This document shows positions 1 to 7,745 of a stretch of 64,000 nt of DNA, in pieces. The DNA lies in assembly GCA_018649885.1 (NCBI GenBank), contig JABIHA010000113.1, positions 1 through 64,000 of the forward strand, given 5' to 3'. Below the pieces are notes generated by a model, which was given only the letters and a program-made list of their open reading frames with translations, was not told where the DNA came from and did not search any database. The position numbers and the translations under genes are program-made. How positions within the stretch are numbered: the stretch's first letter is position 1; each line of letters opens with the position of its first letter. Source of the DNA: Bacteriovoracaceae bacterium. Lineage in GTDB: Bacteria; Bdellovibrionota; Bacteriovoracia; Bacteriovoracales; Bacteriovoracaceae.

Positions 1-568
1 ACCCGCTTCACCCTCGTATTCCTCGGCTTCAGTAGTTCACGGTCCCTTGTGATCATCTATCACAAAAACTGTGATATTACCTTATTGCCAAATTGCTGAA
101 TACTAAGTGGATGATTTTTCATCCTGGGCCTCATGTACCTTGCGCAAGTAGCCCCGATAGGGATCTAGTTAGGGCGTGTTGAGCGTTTTTTAGAATTTCT
201 TGAACCTGGAATGAAAAATATTCACGCAATTATTCTTCCAATTTTTTTACAGAATTTATCACGGTAAAATCACATACAATATATTAAATATTAAAAACAA
301 GGTATTGAGCTCAGGTGATACTTAAAAACCTCACTCTTATGGAAGTGGGCTACTTGCACTAAATTACAAAGATCGCCGAATATATTTCATGGCCTGAAAA
401 AAAATTATTTTGAGATATTTACAATGCCAGATAATTTAAAATTTGGTAACAATATTTCGAAGACCGTGAAATATTGCGTCGCCTACCCGGGCGAGAGAGT
501 CGGCAAGAATGGATTGAATAAAGTAATTTTTCTAAATTGACAAATTCAATTTTCCAAGGAGGATAATT
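1..568. other. Gene-poor stretch, no intact gene seen
   Basis: No open frame of useful length, tRNA or obvious terminator was recognised here. The minus strand between about 30 and 170 has short frames broken by stops, which look like decayed coding sequence. Together with the broken ankyrin gene that follows, this suggests a degrading or rearranged segment. No promoter could be assigned with confidence, although a strong ribosome binding site for the broken gene lies at its right edge. Confidence 0.4.
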
Positions 569-1068
569 ATGAAAAAGGTTTTAGCCTTATTTTCTTTTGG
601 CATTATTTTTACCATTGGTTTGGTTCATGCCTCGGATGAAACTTCTATTGGTAATACGACTCTCTATGATGCAGTAACAGAACATGACCTCCAGATGGTT
701 TCTCTGCTCTTCATATAGCTTGTAAGAATGGTGATTTGCCTATTGTTAGCTATTTAACAATTGAATTTGAAGGAATAGACGTTAGCTTGATAAGTGATGA
801 AGGAAAAACTGCTCCTGAATACTTAGCAATATACCTTGATCAAAATCCCAGCCTGCCAAGAGAAAAGAAAGAGCTCGTGCTATCTTTAATGCGCATTCAA
901 ACATCAAAAGTAGCATTTGAACCATCTAAGACAAGAAATATTACGGCAATTAAGATCATTTTGCTTGGTATAAGAGCCAACTTAACTGATCCCTACGATG
1001 AAGCGGAAATTCAAGAAATGCTTGAGCTTGAAAATGATTTCCAAAATTACTATGGGGTTGGTAATTGA
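569..1068 (+). pseudogene. Secreted ankyrin-repeat protein, disrupted by a deletion/frameshift
   Basis: An ATG at 569 is preceded by a perfect AAGGAGG at 556-562 and encodes a clean signal peptide (MKKVLALFSFGIIF then a small-residue end) and the start of an ankyrin-like repeat. That frame stops with TAG at 716-718. From 697 another frame, shifted by two, reads GFSALHIACKNGDLPIVSYL, a textbook ankyrin helix pair, and continues open to 1068. The join lacks most of a repeat, so the simplest reading is an internal deletion of roughly two-thirds of a repeat that also shifted the frame. The secreted product would have been a small periplasmic ankyrin protein, often a protein-protein interaction or inhibitor module. 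Either half alone is unlikely to work. A sequencing error alone would not restore a complete repeat. Confidence 0.7.
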
Positions 1069-1226
1069 TGAAAAATACTAGCTCCGCTATCCCTACCCTC
1101 AAAAACGCTTAAATCGGCCCTAAATCACCCGCGAAATTAACAAGAAAATCTCTATGCTCAATAACTCTCATTATGTAGCATCAGCAGACTTAAATATTTT
1201 TACAGGAATTTCATTTTCTAAAATGC

Positions 1227-2078
1227 TTAAAAATCTTTAGGCAGCGGTGAAGAAATTTCTATCGATTTCCCGCCAAGTTTTATTTGATAGTTATAAGAAT
1301 GAAGATATAGGCGATCAGAAACTAATCCTCCGTATAAAACATCACCTATAATCGGAAATCCAAGTTCGCTCATTACAACTCGAATTTGATGTCTATATCC
1401 ACTTTTAATGGTAATCTTCACAATTGAGAAGTCGTTAACACTATTGCAATCAACATCTAAAATGGTAGTAAATGTATTAGGTGCCTCAGTTTCGACACAC
1501 ACAACCTTTTTTTTTCCTGGGCCAAAGGGTCGTAAATGAAATGAGTAATCCCCCTTGATATGGGAGGCATCTCCGGAGACTTTTGCATAATAGATTTTGC
1601 GGGTAATTATCCCTTCAAAATTTTCTCTTATTTCTTTCAATAGCTCCCCGCACTTTGAATAAAGAACAACACCACTTGTTTCAAAGTCTATACGATTGAT
1701 AAGACCTCGATCATAGGAATTCACATTTACATCCAGATATTTAAATGAATTCTGCCTTAGCCAACTAAGTAAATTACCTTGATCACTATAACAAAGAGGA
1801 TGGCAATGAATGCCAGCAGGTTTATCAATGCCAACGACAAAGTCATTTTCAAATAAGATTTTTGGAAGAGGGCCTGAGTAGATAGGAGAAATAAGGCCAT
1901 TATTGATGATATCTAAGCTTATCGAGGTCAACTGCCTACTCGAAATTTTTGCTTCAAGCAGCTTCTTATTTGTGATGTGCTTTTTTATTTGATTACTACT
2001 TAAACCAAGATCTTTCAGAGCACTAAAAAAAGTCTCATAACTTTTCAGAAAACAAAGATCTATTTTAGGGGTTTCCAT
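1227..2078 (-). CDS. RluA-type RNA pseudouridine synthase
   Basis: A 283-residue protein with the RluA/RsuA family landmarks in order. A GIDKPAGIHCHP segment near residue 85 matches the family's DKPAGxxxHP entry. NRIDFETSGVVLYSK near residue 130 is the catalytic motif with the nucleophilic Asp (usual form HRLDxxTSG, here with Asn for His). GYRHQIRVVMSELGFPIIGDVLYGG near residue 230 is the C-terminal RHQIR-GDxxYGG signature. It would isomerise uridine in rRNA or tRNA; which site cannot be told from sequence. The start codon overlaps the motB stop by one base (TAATG), so it is probably translated with the stator genes although functionally unrelated to them. The N-terminal 60 residues may be an S4-like RNA-binding part but are divergent. 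Confidence 0.85.
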   Translation of the reverse strand: METPKIDLCFLKSYETFFSALKDLGLSSNQIKKHITNKKLLEAKISSRQLTSISLDIINNGLISPIYSGPLPKILFENDFVVGIDKPAGIHCHPLCYSDQGNLLSWLRQNSFKYLDVNVNSYDRGLINRIDFETSGVVLYSKCGELLKEIRENFEGIITRKIYYAKVSGDASHIKGDYSFHLRPFGPGKKKVVCVETEAPNTFTTILDVDCNSVNDFSIVKITIKSGYRHQIRVVMSELGFPIIGDVLYGGLVSDRLYLHSYNYQIKLGGKSIEISSPLPKDF

Positions 2079-2941
2079 TACTGAGTGTTGACCTTATGGC
2101 CTTTAGATCTCAAATCTCTTTTTCTCAAGATAAACTCGACTCTTCTGTTGAGCTTTTGTGGAGATTTGGAATGGTCTAGATATTCATTGTCAGGACGTGA
2201 GTCACCATAAAAGACAGCTGTGACTTTCTCAGGCCTCACTCCACTTTTTATTAAAAACTTTGTGACTTCTTGAGCTCGTATGGAAGATAGGTAGTATGCA
2301 TCTTTCTTTGTTCCATCTTTTAAAGTAATAGTTTCACCAAGGCTAGCATGACCTTGAACAAAAATAGTCCAGTCCTGTTTAGACATCATTTTGATTAGCC
2401 TATCAAAAACCTCTCTGGTGTAATCGGCAATCCTCACTGAGCCTTCTTCAAATAATATTTTATCTTTTATATTAACTTTTATTCCCTCAGGCATTTCCTG
2501 AATTTCGCTAGAACTTGATAGGCCGTAAGAATAGAGATCACTTTTCATTGAGGCCAAATCTTCATCAGAGCTTCTATTGACTTGGTGCTTATCAAGTAGT
2601 CCTTCCATTGTCAGAAATTCAATAGGAAATGGACGAATAGGTTGTTGTGACTCTAGCATTGTAGGGGAATCATCAGATGACTTACCCAGTTGGATCACTT
2701 CACCTTTAACTAGTACATTTCCACCAAAGGCATTTCTAATAGACCCCATAGCGGCTTCATATTTTGCTGTTTCTGTTTTTGCCATTGAAAGAAGTAAAAC
2801 GAAGAATGTAAGAAGAAGAGTCACCAAATCGGAGAATGTGGCCATCCATGTCGGAGCACCGGCAACGCATTCTTCGCAGGCTGGGCACTTTGCAGGCTCT
2901 TCTGGCCCACCACCCTCTGCAGCTTTTTCTTCTTCGGCCAC
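2078..2941 (-). CDS. motB: MotB/PomB flagellar stator subunit
   Basis: 287 residues. The N-terminus has the short Cys-containing tract CPACEEC followed by GAPTWMATFSDLVTLLLTFFVLLL, the single stator transmembrane helix with the conserved ion-binding Asp at residue 38. A long periplasmic linker leads to an OmpA/MotB peptidoglycan-binding domain (about residues 150-280, with VQGHAS and NRRVEFIL motifs). The cysteine-plus-GxPxWM start resembles PomB of sodium-driven motors more than E. coli MotB, but ion choice is inference. It starts with GTG at 2941 behind AGGAGG and lies 14 bases after motA, so the two form the usual stator pair. It anchors the MotA ring to the wall and conducts the ions that drive flagellar rotation. 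Confidence 0.93.
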   Translation of the reverse strand: MAEEEKAAEGGGPEEPAKCPACEECVAGAPTWMATFSDLVTLLLTFFVLLLSMAKTETAKYEAAMGSIRNAFGGNVLVKGEVIQLGKSSDDSPTMLESQQPIRPFPIEFLTMEGLLDKHQVNRSSDEDLASMKSDLYSYGLSSSSEIQEMPEGIKVNIKDKILFEEGSVRIADYTREVFDRLIKMMSKQDWTIFVQGHASLGETITLKDGTKKDAYYLSSIRAQEVTKFLIKSGVRPEKVTAVFYGDSRPDNEYLDHSKSPQKLNRRVEFILRKRDLRSKGHKVNTQ

Positions 2942-2955
2942 CCCCTACCTCCTAT

Positions 2956-3726
2956 TTATTCCCCTCCGCCATCATCGGCAACTTGCCTTAGCGAAGGAGG
3001 TAGAAAAGAATCGAGCTTCTCTCTGATAACTCTGGGGTTTTCACCAGCAACGATTCCTAATGTTCCAGCAATAATTATATTCATTTTTAACATTTCAATA
3101 CCCGATCTAAAGGCAATTTTATTTGAAAATGGAATAGCAAATGCGTTGGCAATACAAGAACCGTAAAAGGTCGTAAGAAGTGCAACAGCCATGGCCGGAC
3201 CAATTGAAGATGGATCGGAGAGGTTTTGAAGCATGATCACAAGACCAATCAGTGTCCCAATCATACCGTAAGCTGGTCCATCGGCACCAATACCATCAAG
3301 CACCGCAATTCCTTCCTTATGCCTTTGCTCCATTGCATCTATCTCTAATTGCAATATCGCCTGAATAATCTCAGGTGGTCTATTATCAGCCGCAAGAGTC
3401 ATTGCTTTCTTTAAAAAGGGATCTGCCACTGGAACTTTTTCGAGTGCAAACACCGACTCTCTTCTCGCCGTTTCAGCAAGCTTTTGAACTTCTTCGATAA
3501 TTTCCTTAGGATCAGAGGGCTGAAAAAAAATGGCCTTCGAAATATAACTGCCCAACCTCTTAACTGTTTCAATGGGCCACTTTATAAAAGTACCCGCAAG
3601 AACACCTCCACAAACCACAAATATGGAAGGAACATCTATAAACCAGCCAAACTCACCACCAGTGAGAATTGCACCACCAACTGCAGCCACAACTAGCACT
3701 AGCCCAATAATTGTTGCAATATCCAT
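2956..3726 (-). CDS. motA: MotA/PomA flagellar stator subunit
   Basis: 256 residues, the length of PomA-type subunits (about 254) and shorter than E. coli MotA. Four membrane segments are visible: residues 4-24, 30-48, about 150-172 and 180-205. The conserved GMIGTLIGLVIMLQNLSDPSSIGPAMAVALLTTFYG block near residues 155-195 is diagnostic. The cytoplasmic loop carries the charged residues that contact FliG. The start ATG at 3726 has AAGGA seven bases upstream. It forms the inner-membrane stator with the following gene. No flagellar structural genes are in the window. Confidence 0.94.
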   Translation of the reverse strand: MDIATIIGLVLVVAAVGGAILTGGEFGWFIDVPSIFVVCGGVLAGTFIKWPIETVKRLGSYISKAIFFQPSDPKEIIEEVQKLAETARRESVFALEKVPVADPFLKKAMTLAADNRPPEIIQAILQLEIDAMEQRHKEGIAVLDGIGADGPAYGMIGTLIGLVIMLQNLSDPSSIGPAMAVALLTTFYGSCIANAFAIPFSNKIAFRSGIEMLKMNIIIAGTLGIVAGENPRVIREKLDSFLPPSLRQVADDGGGE

Positions 3727-4091
3727 CCGCGTTTCCTTGCTGTTTTAAAACAAATGTTCTTTTGTATTTCTTCGGAAGGCGCTGAAATCTCTTTAAAAAA
3801 TCATTAAGGAAATAAGGAAAAAAACAATTTTTTCCTTAACAACGGACAAAGCCGATCGGATAATTATCTGAGGGATTTGGTTTGAAAAACCAAAATAGAA
3901 ACCAGCAACCTATTTAATTAGATTCCAGTTTTTAAATTAAATAGTGTTTAGTTCACTGCCCATGAACAAATTGTCTTAAAAACCGAGTCGATGGAGATGC
4001 CAATGTAACTCCCTCGCCAGGGACCTTCACGGACATCTTCCAAATCCTCACTTTAGGCACTACTACAAACTTGTGGGAATAACTCTGCTAA
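3727..4091. other. Upstream region of motA
   Basis: No gene was found. It contains an AT-rich inverted repeat (TAAGGAAAAAA at 3813-3823 and its complement at 3828-3838, four-base loop) that could end transcripts from the small gene at 4092-4319. It also contains a GCCGATCGG palindrome at 3851-3859 that recalls a flagellar sigma-28 -10 box, but no matching -35 element was found on either strand. The motA promoter should lie here but cannot be fixed from sequence. Confidence 0.35.
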
Positions 4092-4319
4092 TTATTCCTC
4101 TACCCAAGCTTGATTGAGGTAGTTAACCATGGCTTCACGCAAATCTTGCATCTCTAGCTCCCCACTCTCATCTACTTTTCCTTCTAAAAGAAGCTCCTCT
4201 TTAATAAGTTCTTTGGGAAATCCAACTAACTCAGAAAAAGAGGTCAAGTTGATAAGAGAGGGCTTTGTGTGCTGTACTTGCAAGTTTTGCGGACAATCCT
4301 TTGTATCCAAAGCTCGCAT
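4092..4319 (-). CDS. Small conserved-looking protein, function unknown
   Basis: A 75-residue protein starting at the ATG at 4319, chosen because AAGGAGAG lies eight bases upstream. A GTG at 4349 would add ten residues but has only the weaker match. The C-terminal 50 residues (LTSFSELVGFPKELIKEELL then an acidic stretch and LREAMVNYLNQAW) read as a two-helix protein with ordinary coding composition. It lies between pabB and motA on the same strand but with gaps of 143 and 365 bases, so operon membership is doubtful. A DNA-binding or regulatory small protein is possible. No family is recognised. Confidence 0.6.
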   Translation of the reverse strand: MRALDTKDCPQNLQVQHTKPSLINLTSFSELVGFPKELIKEELLLEGKVDESGELEMQDLREAMVNYLNQAWVEE

Positions 4320-4462
4320 GCTTTCTGCTCTCCTTCGACCGATGACCACATTCCTTGGTCATTACGCACAAAATCGTATCAAGAAGCCATTTTCGGTGTC
4401 AAATGCAAGGCAGCACCTGAGGGCATAAGTAAGATTTTATTAGAGATGGGGATAACTTTAGC

Positions 4463-5758
4463 CTATTTTGGGGAAAATTCGCTCTTAACTGTGAACAGTT
4501 TTGCACCATTTTGGTGACTTTTTTCTCCGAAAAAGCTCTTGAGCTTCAATTGCATCTCTGCATATTCACTACCACACTCTGACAGAAGTGTAATACCCCC
4601 TCCTGCCCCGTACACAAGTTCATTTGTTTTCATATCAACAACTGCTGTTCGAATGTTAATAGAGCCCATAGAGATCTTTTCATCGCTTATGAAAGTAGTG
4701 CCACAATAAAATGAACGAGCTACCAACTCAACATCATGGATTATCTCCATCACTCTCTTCTTCGGTGCACCTGTTATGGATCCACCTGGGAACATAGCTT
4801 GTAAAAGCATGTATAAGTCGACCTTATTTTCAACTTCAAGATTAATTAGTGAATACTGATGCAAAATATTAGGAACCACCAGTGGCGCGCGCCGCTTAAC
4901 GACATTTGAATATGCACGAGTAATCTTAGAGAGATCATTTCTCACAAGATCAGTAATAATATCCAGCTCCCCTCTATCTTTTTTGGAGGCCACAAGCTCT
5001 TCCCACACCGAGCTAAGCTTATCGCTACCATCATTAAAGGGAATACTTCCTTTGATGGGCATACTGTAAATACGAGCTTTTCCACCCCTTTGTTGCCTAT
5101 GGGTAAACAAGCACTCCGGACTGTTACTTATGAGTAAGAAGTTGGCATCTTTAATATAAGTAGCATGGGCAAACTTCCCAAGAGATGAGCTCTCCTTCCA
5201 AAAATGATTCAAAATATCCCATGGACCCGTGGCATTTCCGAGAGTTGTTATATAAGGAAAAGTTAGATTTACTTGGTAACAATCTCCCTTAAGTAGATGC
5301 TGAAATATTTTATCGAAGCTTTTTTTGTACCTTCCGTAATCAACACCTTTTATATCCCCTACACTGATCTCTTTTGACTGATAACCACGCCACTGACTTT
5401 CTGAAATTAACCTTGAGTCCGCGTATTCTATCTCTACAAAGAGCAATTGATCGTCTGAAATCAAATTCTGTAAATCTAAAAAAAGATGGCCCAACTCAAA
5501 ACAAAAATGAAAAACCCTCTTCTGCTTAGAGGTATTTTCAAGTGGAATACTTCCAAGGTACTCAGTTAGAGCATCTAAATTTCTGTAGCTTGTTTTCTTT
5601 TGAATATTGTCGAACTCGTGGTTTTTGTAATGAAATACAATTTTTGAAGAGTTGCTCAGGAGCTGGTACTGACCCTTGTCAGCACCCCACGTAATAGGAA
5701 AAATGGTCCAGTTATTGATATGATCCAGCACTCTCACCATCTTTGGCATTTGAGTCAT
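4463..5758 (-). CDS. pabB: Aminodeoxychorismate synthase component I
   Basis: 431 residues with the chorismate-binding enzyme core from about residue 135 to the end. The active-site segment at 234-238 reads PIKGS. The Lys in PIKGT is typical of PabB, where TrpE has PIAGT, so this favours folate (p-aminobenzoate) synthesis over tryptophan synthesis. Other core motifs are DIITDLVRNDLSKI, FPGGSITGAPKKRVMEII and GAGGGITLLSE. It makes 4-amino-4-deoxychorismate from chorismate with ammonia from a PabA glutaminase, which is not in the window. The annotated start lies 47 bases inside the 3' end of dnaB. Alternative Met codons at residues 4 and 7 would shorten the overlap only slightly, so translational coupling to dnaB is likely. 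Confidence 0.88.
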   Translation of the reverse strand: MTQMPKMVRVLDHINNWTIFPITWGADKGQYQLLSNSSKIVFHYKNHEFDNIQKKTSYRNLDALTEYLGSIPLENTSKQKRVFHFCFELGHLFLDLQNLISDDQLLFVEIEYADSRLISESQWRGYQSKEISVGDIKGVDYGRYKKSFDKIFQHLLKGDCYQVNLTFPYITTLGNATGPWDILNHFWKESSSLGKFAHATYIKDANFLLISNSPECLFTHRQQRGGKARIYSMPIKGSIPFNDGSDKLSSVWEELVASKKDRGELDIITDLVRNDLSKITRAYSNVVKRRAPLVVPNILHQYSLINLEVENKVDLYMLLQAMFPGGSITGAPKKRVMEIIHDVELVARSFYCGTTFISDEKISMGSINIRTAVVDMKTNELVYGAGGGITLLSECGSEYAEMQLKLKSFFGEKSHQNGAKLFTVKSEFSPK

Positions 5759-7064
5759 AAGCTAAATTATCAAAACGAGTAAATGCACCAGTAAAACTCA
5801 ACTTGGCAGTCCCTGCTTCACCAGAACGGTTTTTACCTATAATGACTTCAGCCACTCCCTTCTCTTTTGTGTCTGGGTTATAAAATTCATCTCTATAAAT
5901 AAGCATTACAATATCCGCATCTTGCTCAATTGATCCCGATTCCCTTAAGTCAGAAACCATCGGTCTCTTATTAGGTCTTGATTCAACCCCCCTATTAAGC
6001 TGGGATAGGGCAAGAACTGGACATTCAAGTTCCTTAGCAAGGGATTTTAATCCCCTAGATATTTCTGAAATTTGTTGTTCCCTTGGAACATTACTACCAG
6101 GTTTCATCAATTGGATGTAGTCCACAACTACTAATCCTAAACCTTGCTCGGCCTTAATTTTACGACACGAACTTTTAATATCAAAAATGCTGGTGTCACC
6201 AGAATCGTTTATAAAAAGAGGAAGTGGTTGTAGGTTTTTAACTGCCTCAGCAATTTTTCTAAGATCGGTATCTAAAAAATTCTTTGATCTGAGTCTTGAA
6301 GAATCGACTCTAGCTTCAGCCTGCAAAATCCTTCCACTAAGTTCAGGGGCAAGCATTTCCAGAGAATAAATAGCTGCAGGCAAGCCCGATTGTTTTATGG
6401 TGTTGATTGCGATGTTAAGGGCCAGGGCGGTTTTCCCCATGGCGGGCCTTGCGGCCAAAATTATCAATTGCCCAGGCTGCATGCCCAACAATTTTTTATC
6501 TAGCTCATGGTAGCCAGTAGGAAGTCCTGAGATTTCGCCTGGTTTTCTTGAGGTATCTTCAAGGTCTCTTAAATTTGTTTTGAGACAAGCACTGAGCTTG
6601 TACATATTGCCGGACCTGGCCTCACTAGTCAGTTGAAAGAATTTTGACTCCACATCAGAGAGAAAATCTTGAATATTGCCAGTATGGCTTCCGCCGGTCT
6701 CGGCCACTCTCTGTGAGAGTCTAATAATTTTTCTAAGAGAAGACTTTTCTGAAACAATTTTTGCATAATAATAGACGTTGGCAGCTGAGGCCTGGTCTTC
6801 AACAAGACCCACAATAGCGGAAGTACCACCAAGCATTTCAAGCTTATTTTTGGCCGATAATTTTGAACAAAGAGTTACATGGTCGACCGGCTCGCCATTT
6901 TGATATAACTCTTCGATATTTTCGAAAATAATTCCGTTTTGAGTACTGTAGAAATCTTCTTTTGTTAATTTTAAATCGATAACTTCATCGAAGGCAGCGC
7001 TATCAATAATCAGGCAACCTAAAAGGGATTTTTCTGCAAGCAAGTCATGTGGCAATTCTTTCAT
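5712..7064 (-). CDS. dnaB: Replicative DNA helicase DnaB
   Basis: 450 residues. The N-terminal DnaB helical domain spans about residues 1-105, a linker follows, and the RecA-like hexameric helicase domain spans about 165-440. Walker A is ARPAMGKT at 205-212, Walker B is within LGLVVVDYIQLM, and SQLNRGVESRPNKRPMVSDLRESGSIEQDADIV is the diagnostic DnaB motif block. It unwinds DNA ahead of the replisome. It follows bL9 on the minus strand, a common gene order, but with a GC-rich hairpin and a run of nine G residues between the two. The G run sits at the position where a Shine-Dalgarno sequence would be expected, which is odd in such AT-rich DNA. Confidence 0.96.
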   Translation of the reverse strand: MKELPHDLLAEKSLLGCLIIDSAAFDEVIDLKLTKEDFYSTQNGIIFENIEELYQNGEPVDHVTLCSKLSAKNKLEMLGGTSAIVGLVEDQASAANVYYYAKIVSEKSSLRKIIRLSQRVAETGGSHTGNIQDFLSDVESKFFQLTSEARSGNMYKLSACLKTNLRDLEDTSRKPGEISGLPTGYHELDKKLLGMQPGQLIILAARPAMGKTALALNIAINTIKQSGLPAAIYSLEMLAPELSGRILQAEARVDSSRLRSKNFLDTDLRKIAEAVKNLQPLPLFINDSGDTSIFDIKSSCRKIKAEQGLGLVVVDYIQLMKPGSNVPREQQISEISRGLKSLAKELECPVLALSQLNRGVESRPNKRPMVSDLRESGSIEQDADIVMLIYRDEFYNPDTKEKGVAEVIIGKNRSGEAGTAKLSFTGAFTRFDNLAYDSNAKDGESAGSYQ

Positions 7065-7073
7065 TGATTCTTA

Positions 7074-7082
7074 CCCCCCCCC
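7074..7082 (-). promoter_or_regulatory. Poly-G tract at the ribosome-binding position of dnaB
   Basis: Nine consecutive G residues on the minus strand end nine bases before the dnaB ATG at 7064. No purine-rich AGGAGG-type site is present, so the G run itself probably serves as the ribosome binding site. Homopolymers of this length are prone to slippage, which would change the spacing and so the translation rate. Confidence 0.45.
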
Positions 7083-7091
7083 ACGAGAAAA

Positions 7092-7113
7092 GTCCCCCCA
7101 TCTCTGGGGGGAC
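7092..7113 (-). terminator. Hairpin between rplI and dnaB
   Basis: A perfect eight-base-pair stem, GTCCCCCC (7092-7099) and GGGGGGAC (7106-7113), encloses a six-base loop. On the minus strand it is followed by TTTTCTC, a short and imperfect U tract. It would act as a partial terminator or attenuator that lowers dnaB transcription relative to the ribosomal genes, or as an RNA stability element. Confidence 0.6.
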
Positions 7114-7133
7114 ATATAAAAAAACAATTTAAG

Positions 7134-7727
7134 CTATGCTTCTTCTTCAGTAGTTTGCTCTTCAGCAGTTGCTTCAGTAGCCTCACCTTCTTCAGTGGTC
7201 TCACCTGCTTCAACTTGAGCTTCTTTTTTGGCCTTACGTTTCATAGCAAGCTCTTCTTTCTTTCTGATTTCTTCAGCTTGATTTTGATCCATGACAACTT
7301 TGACCTTAAACTCACCTTCAACACCAGGAAAGAGCTTGGCCTTTACTGCAAAACTTCCAAGTGACTTAATGGGAGTCTCAACGATAAGAACACGTCTTTC
7401 AACATCGATTCCCTTTTCAGCTAAAACCTTTGAAAGTTCTGTATTTGTAATTGTTCCAAATAGTTTCCCATTTGATCCAACTCTTTTAGAAAATTCAAGT
7501 GTTAAAGATGAAAGTTCTTTTGCTACAGCAGTTGCAGCGTCTCTTTCAGCATTTACTTTCTTAGAGATTCTTCTTTGTTGATTTGCGAGTACCTTTGTAT
7601 TGGACTCATCTGCCAAAACACCCAATCTCTGAGGGATGATATAATTTCTTGCATATCCAGGAGATACATTTACGATCTCCCCAACATTTCCAAGAGTTTT
7701 GACTTTTTCAGTTAAAATAACTCTCAT
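7134..7727 (-). CDS. rplI: 50S ribosomal protein bL9 with an acidic C-terminal tail
   Basis: 197 residues against about 149 in typical bL9. The N-terminal rRNA-binding domain is canonical (MRVILTEKVKTLGNVGEIVNVSPGYARNYIIP). The central helix and C-terminal domain follow to about residue 148. The last 45 residues are a low-complexity tail, first Lys-rich and then almost only Glu, Thr, Ala and Gly (EEGEATEATAEEQTTEEEA). The tail is unlikely to be folded; similar tails on ribosomal proteins occur in related bacteria but their role is unknown. The start has AGGAG upstream and lies 18 bases after the YybS-like gene, in one operon with the S6-S18 fusion. Confidence 0.94.
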   Translation of the reverse strand: MRVILTEKVKTLGNVGEIVNVSPGYARNYIIPQRLGVLADESNTKVLANQQRRISKKVNAERDAATAVAKELSSLTLEFSKRVGSNGKLFGTITNTELSKVLAEKGIDVERRVLIVETPIKSLGSFAVKAKLFPGVEGEFKVKVVMDQNQAEEIRKKEELAMKRKAKKEAQVEAGETTEEGEATEATAEEQTTEEEA

Positions 7728-7745
7728 AATTTACTCCTATATAAC

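Noticed and set aside
480-520. A GC-rich patch that might be a tRNA or riboswitch
   Set aside because: No cloverleaf, T-loop motif or known aptamer consensus could be found.
2577-3026. A long open frame opposite motB and motA
   Set aside because: It is antisense to well-conserved stator genes and its composition mirrors them; there is no ribosome site or recognisable domain.
3851-3859. GCCGATCGG as a sigma-28 promoter for motA
   Set aside because: No -35 element at the proper distance on the minus strand; the match to GCCGATAA is partial.
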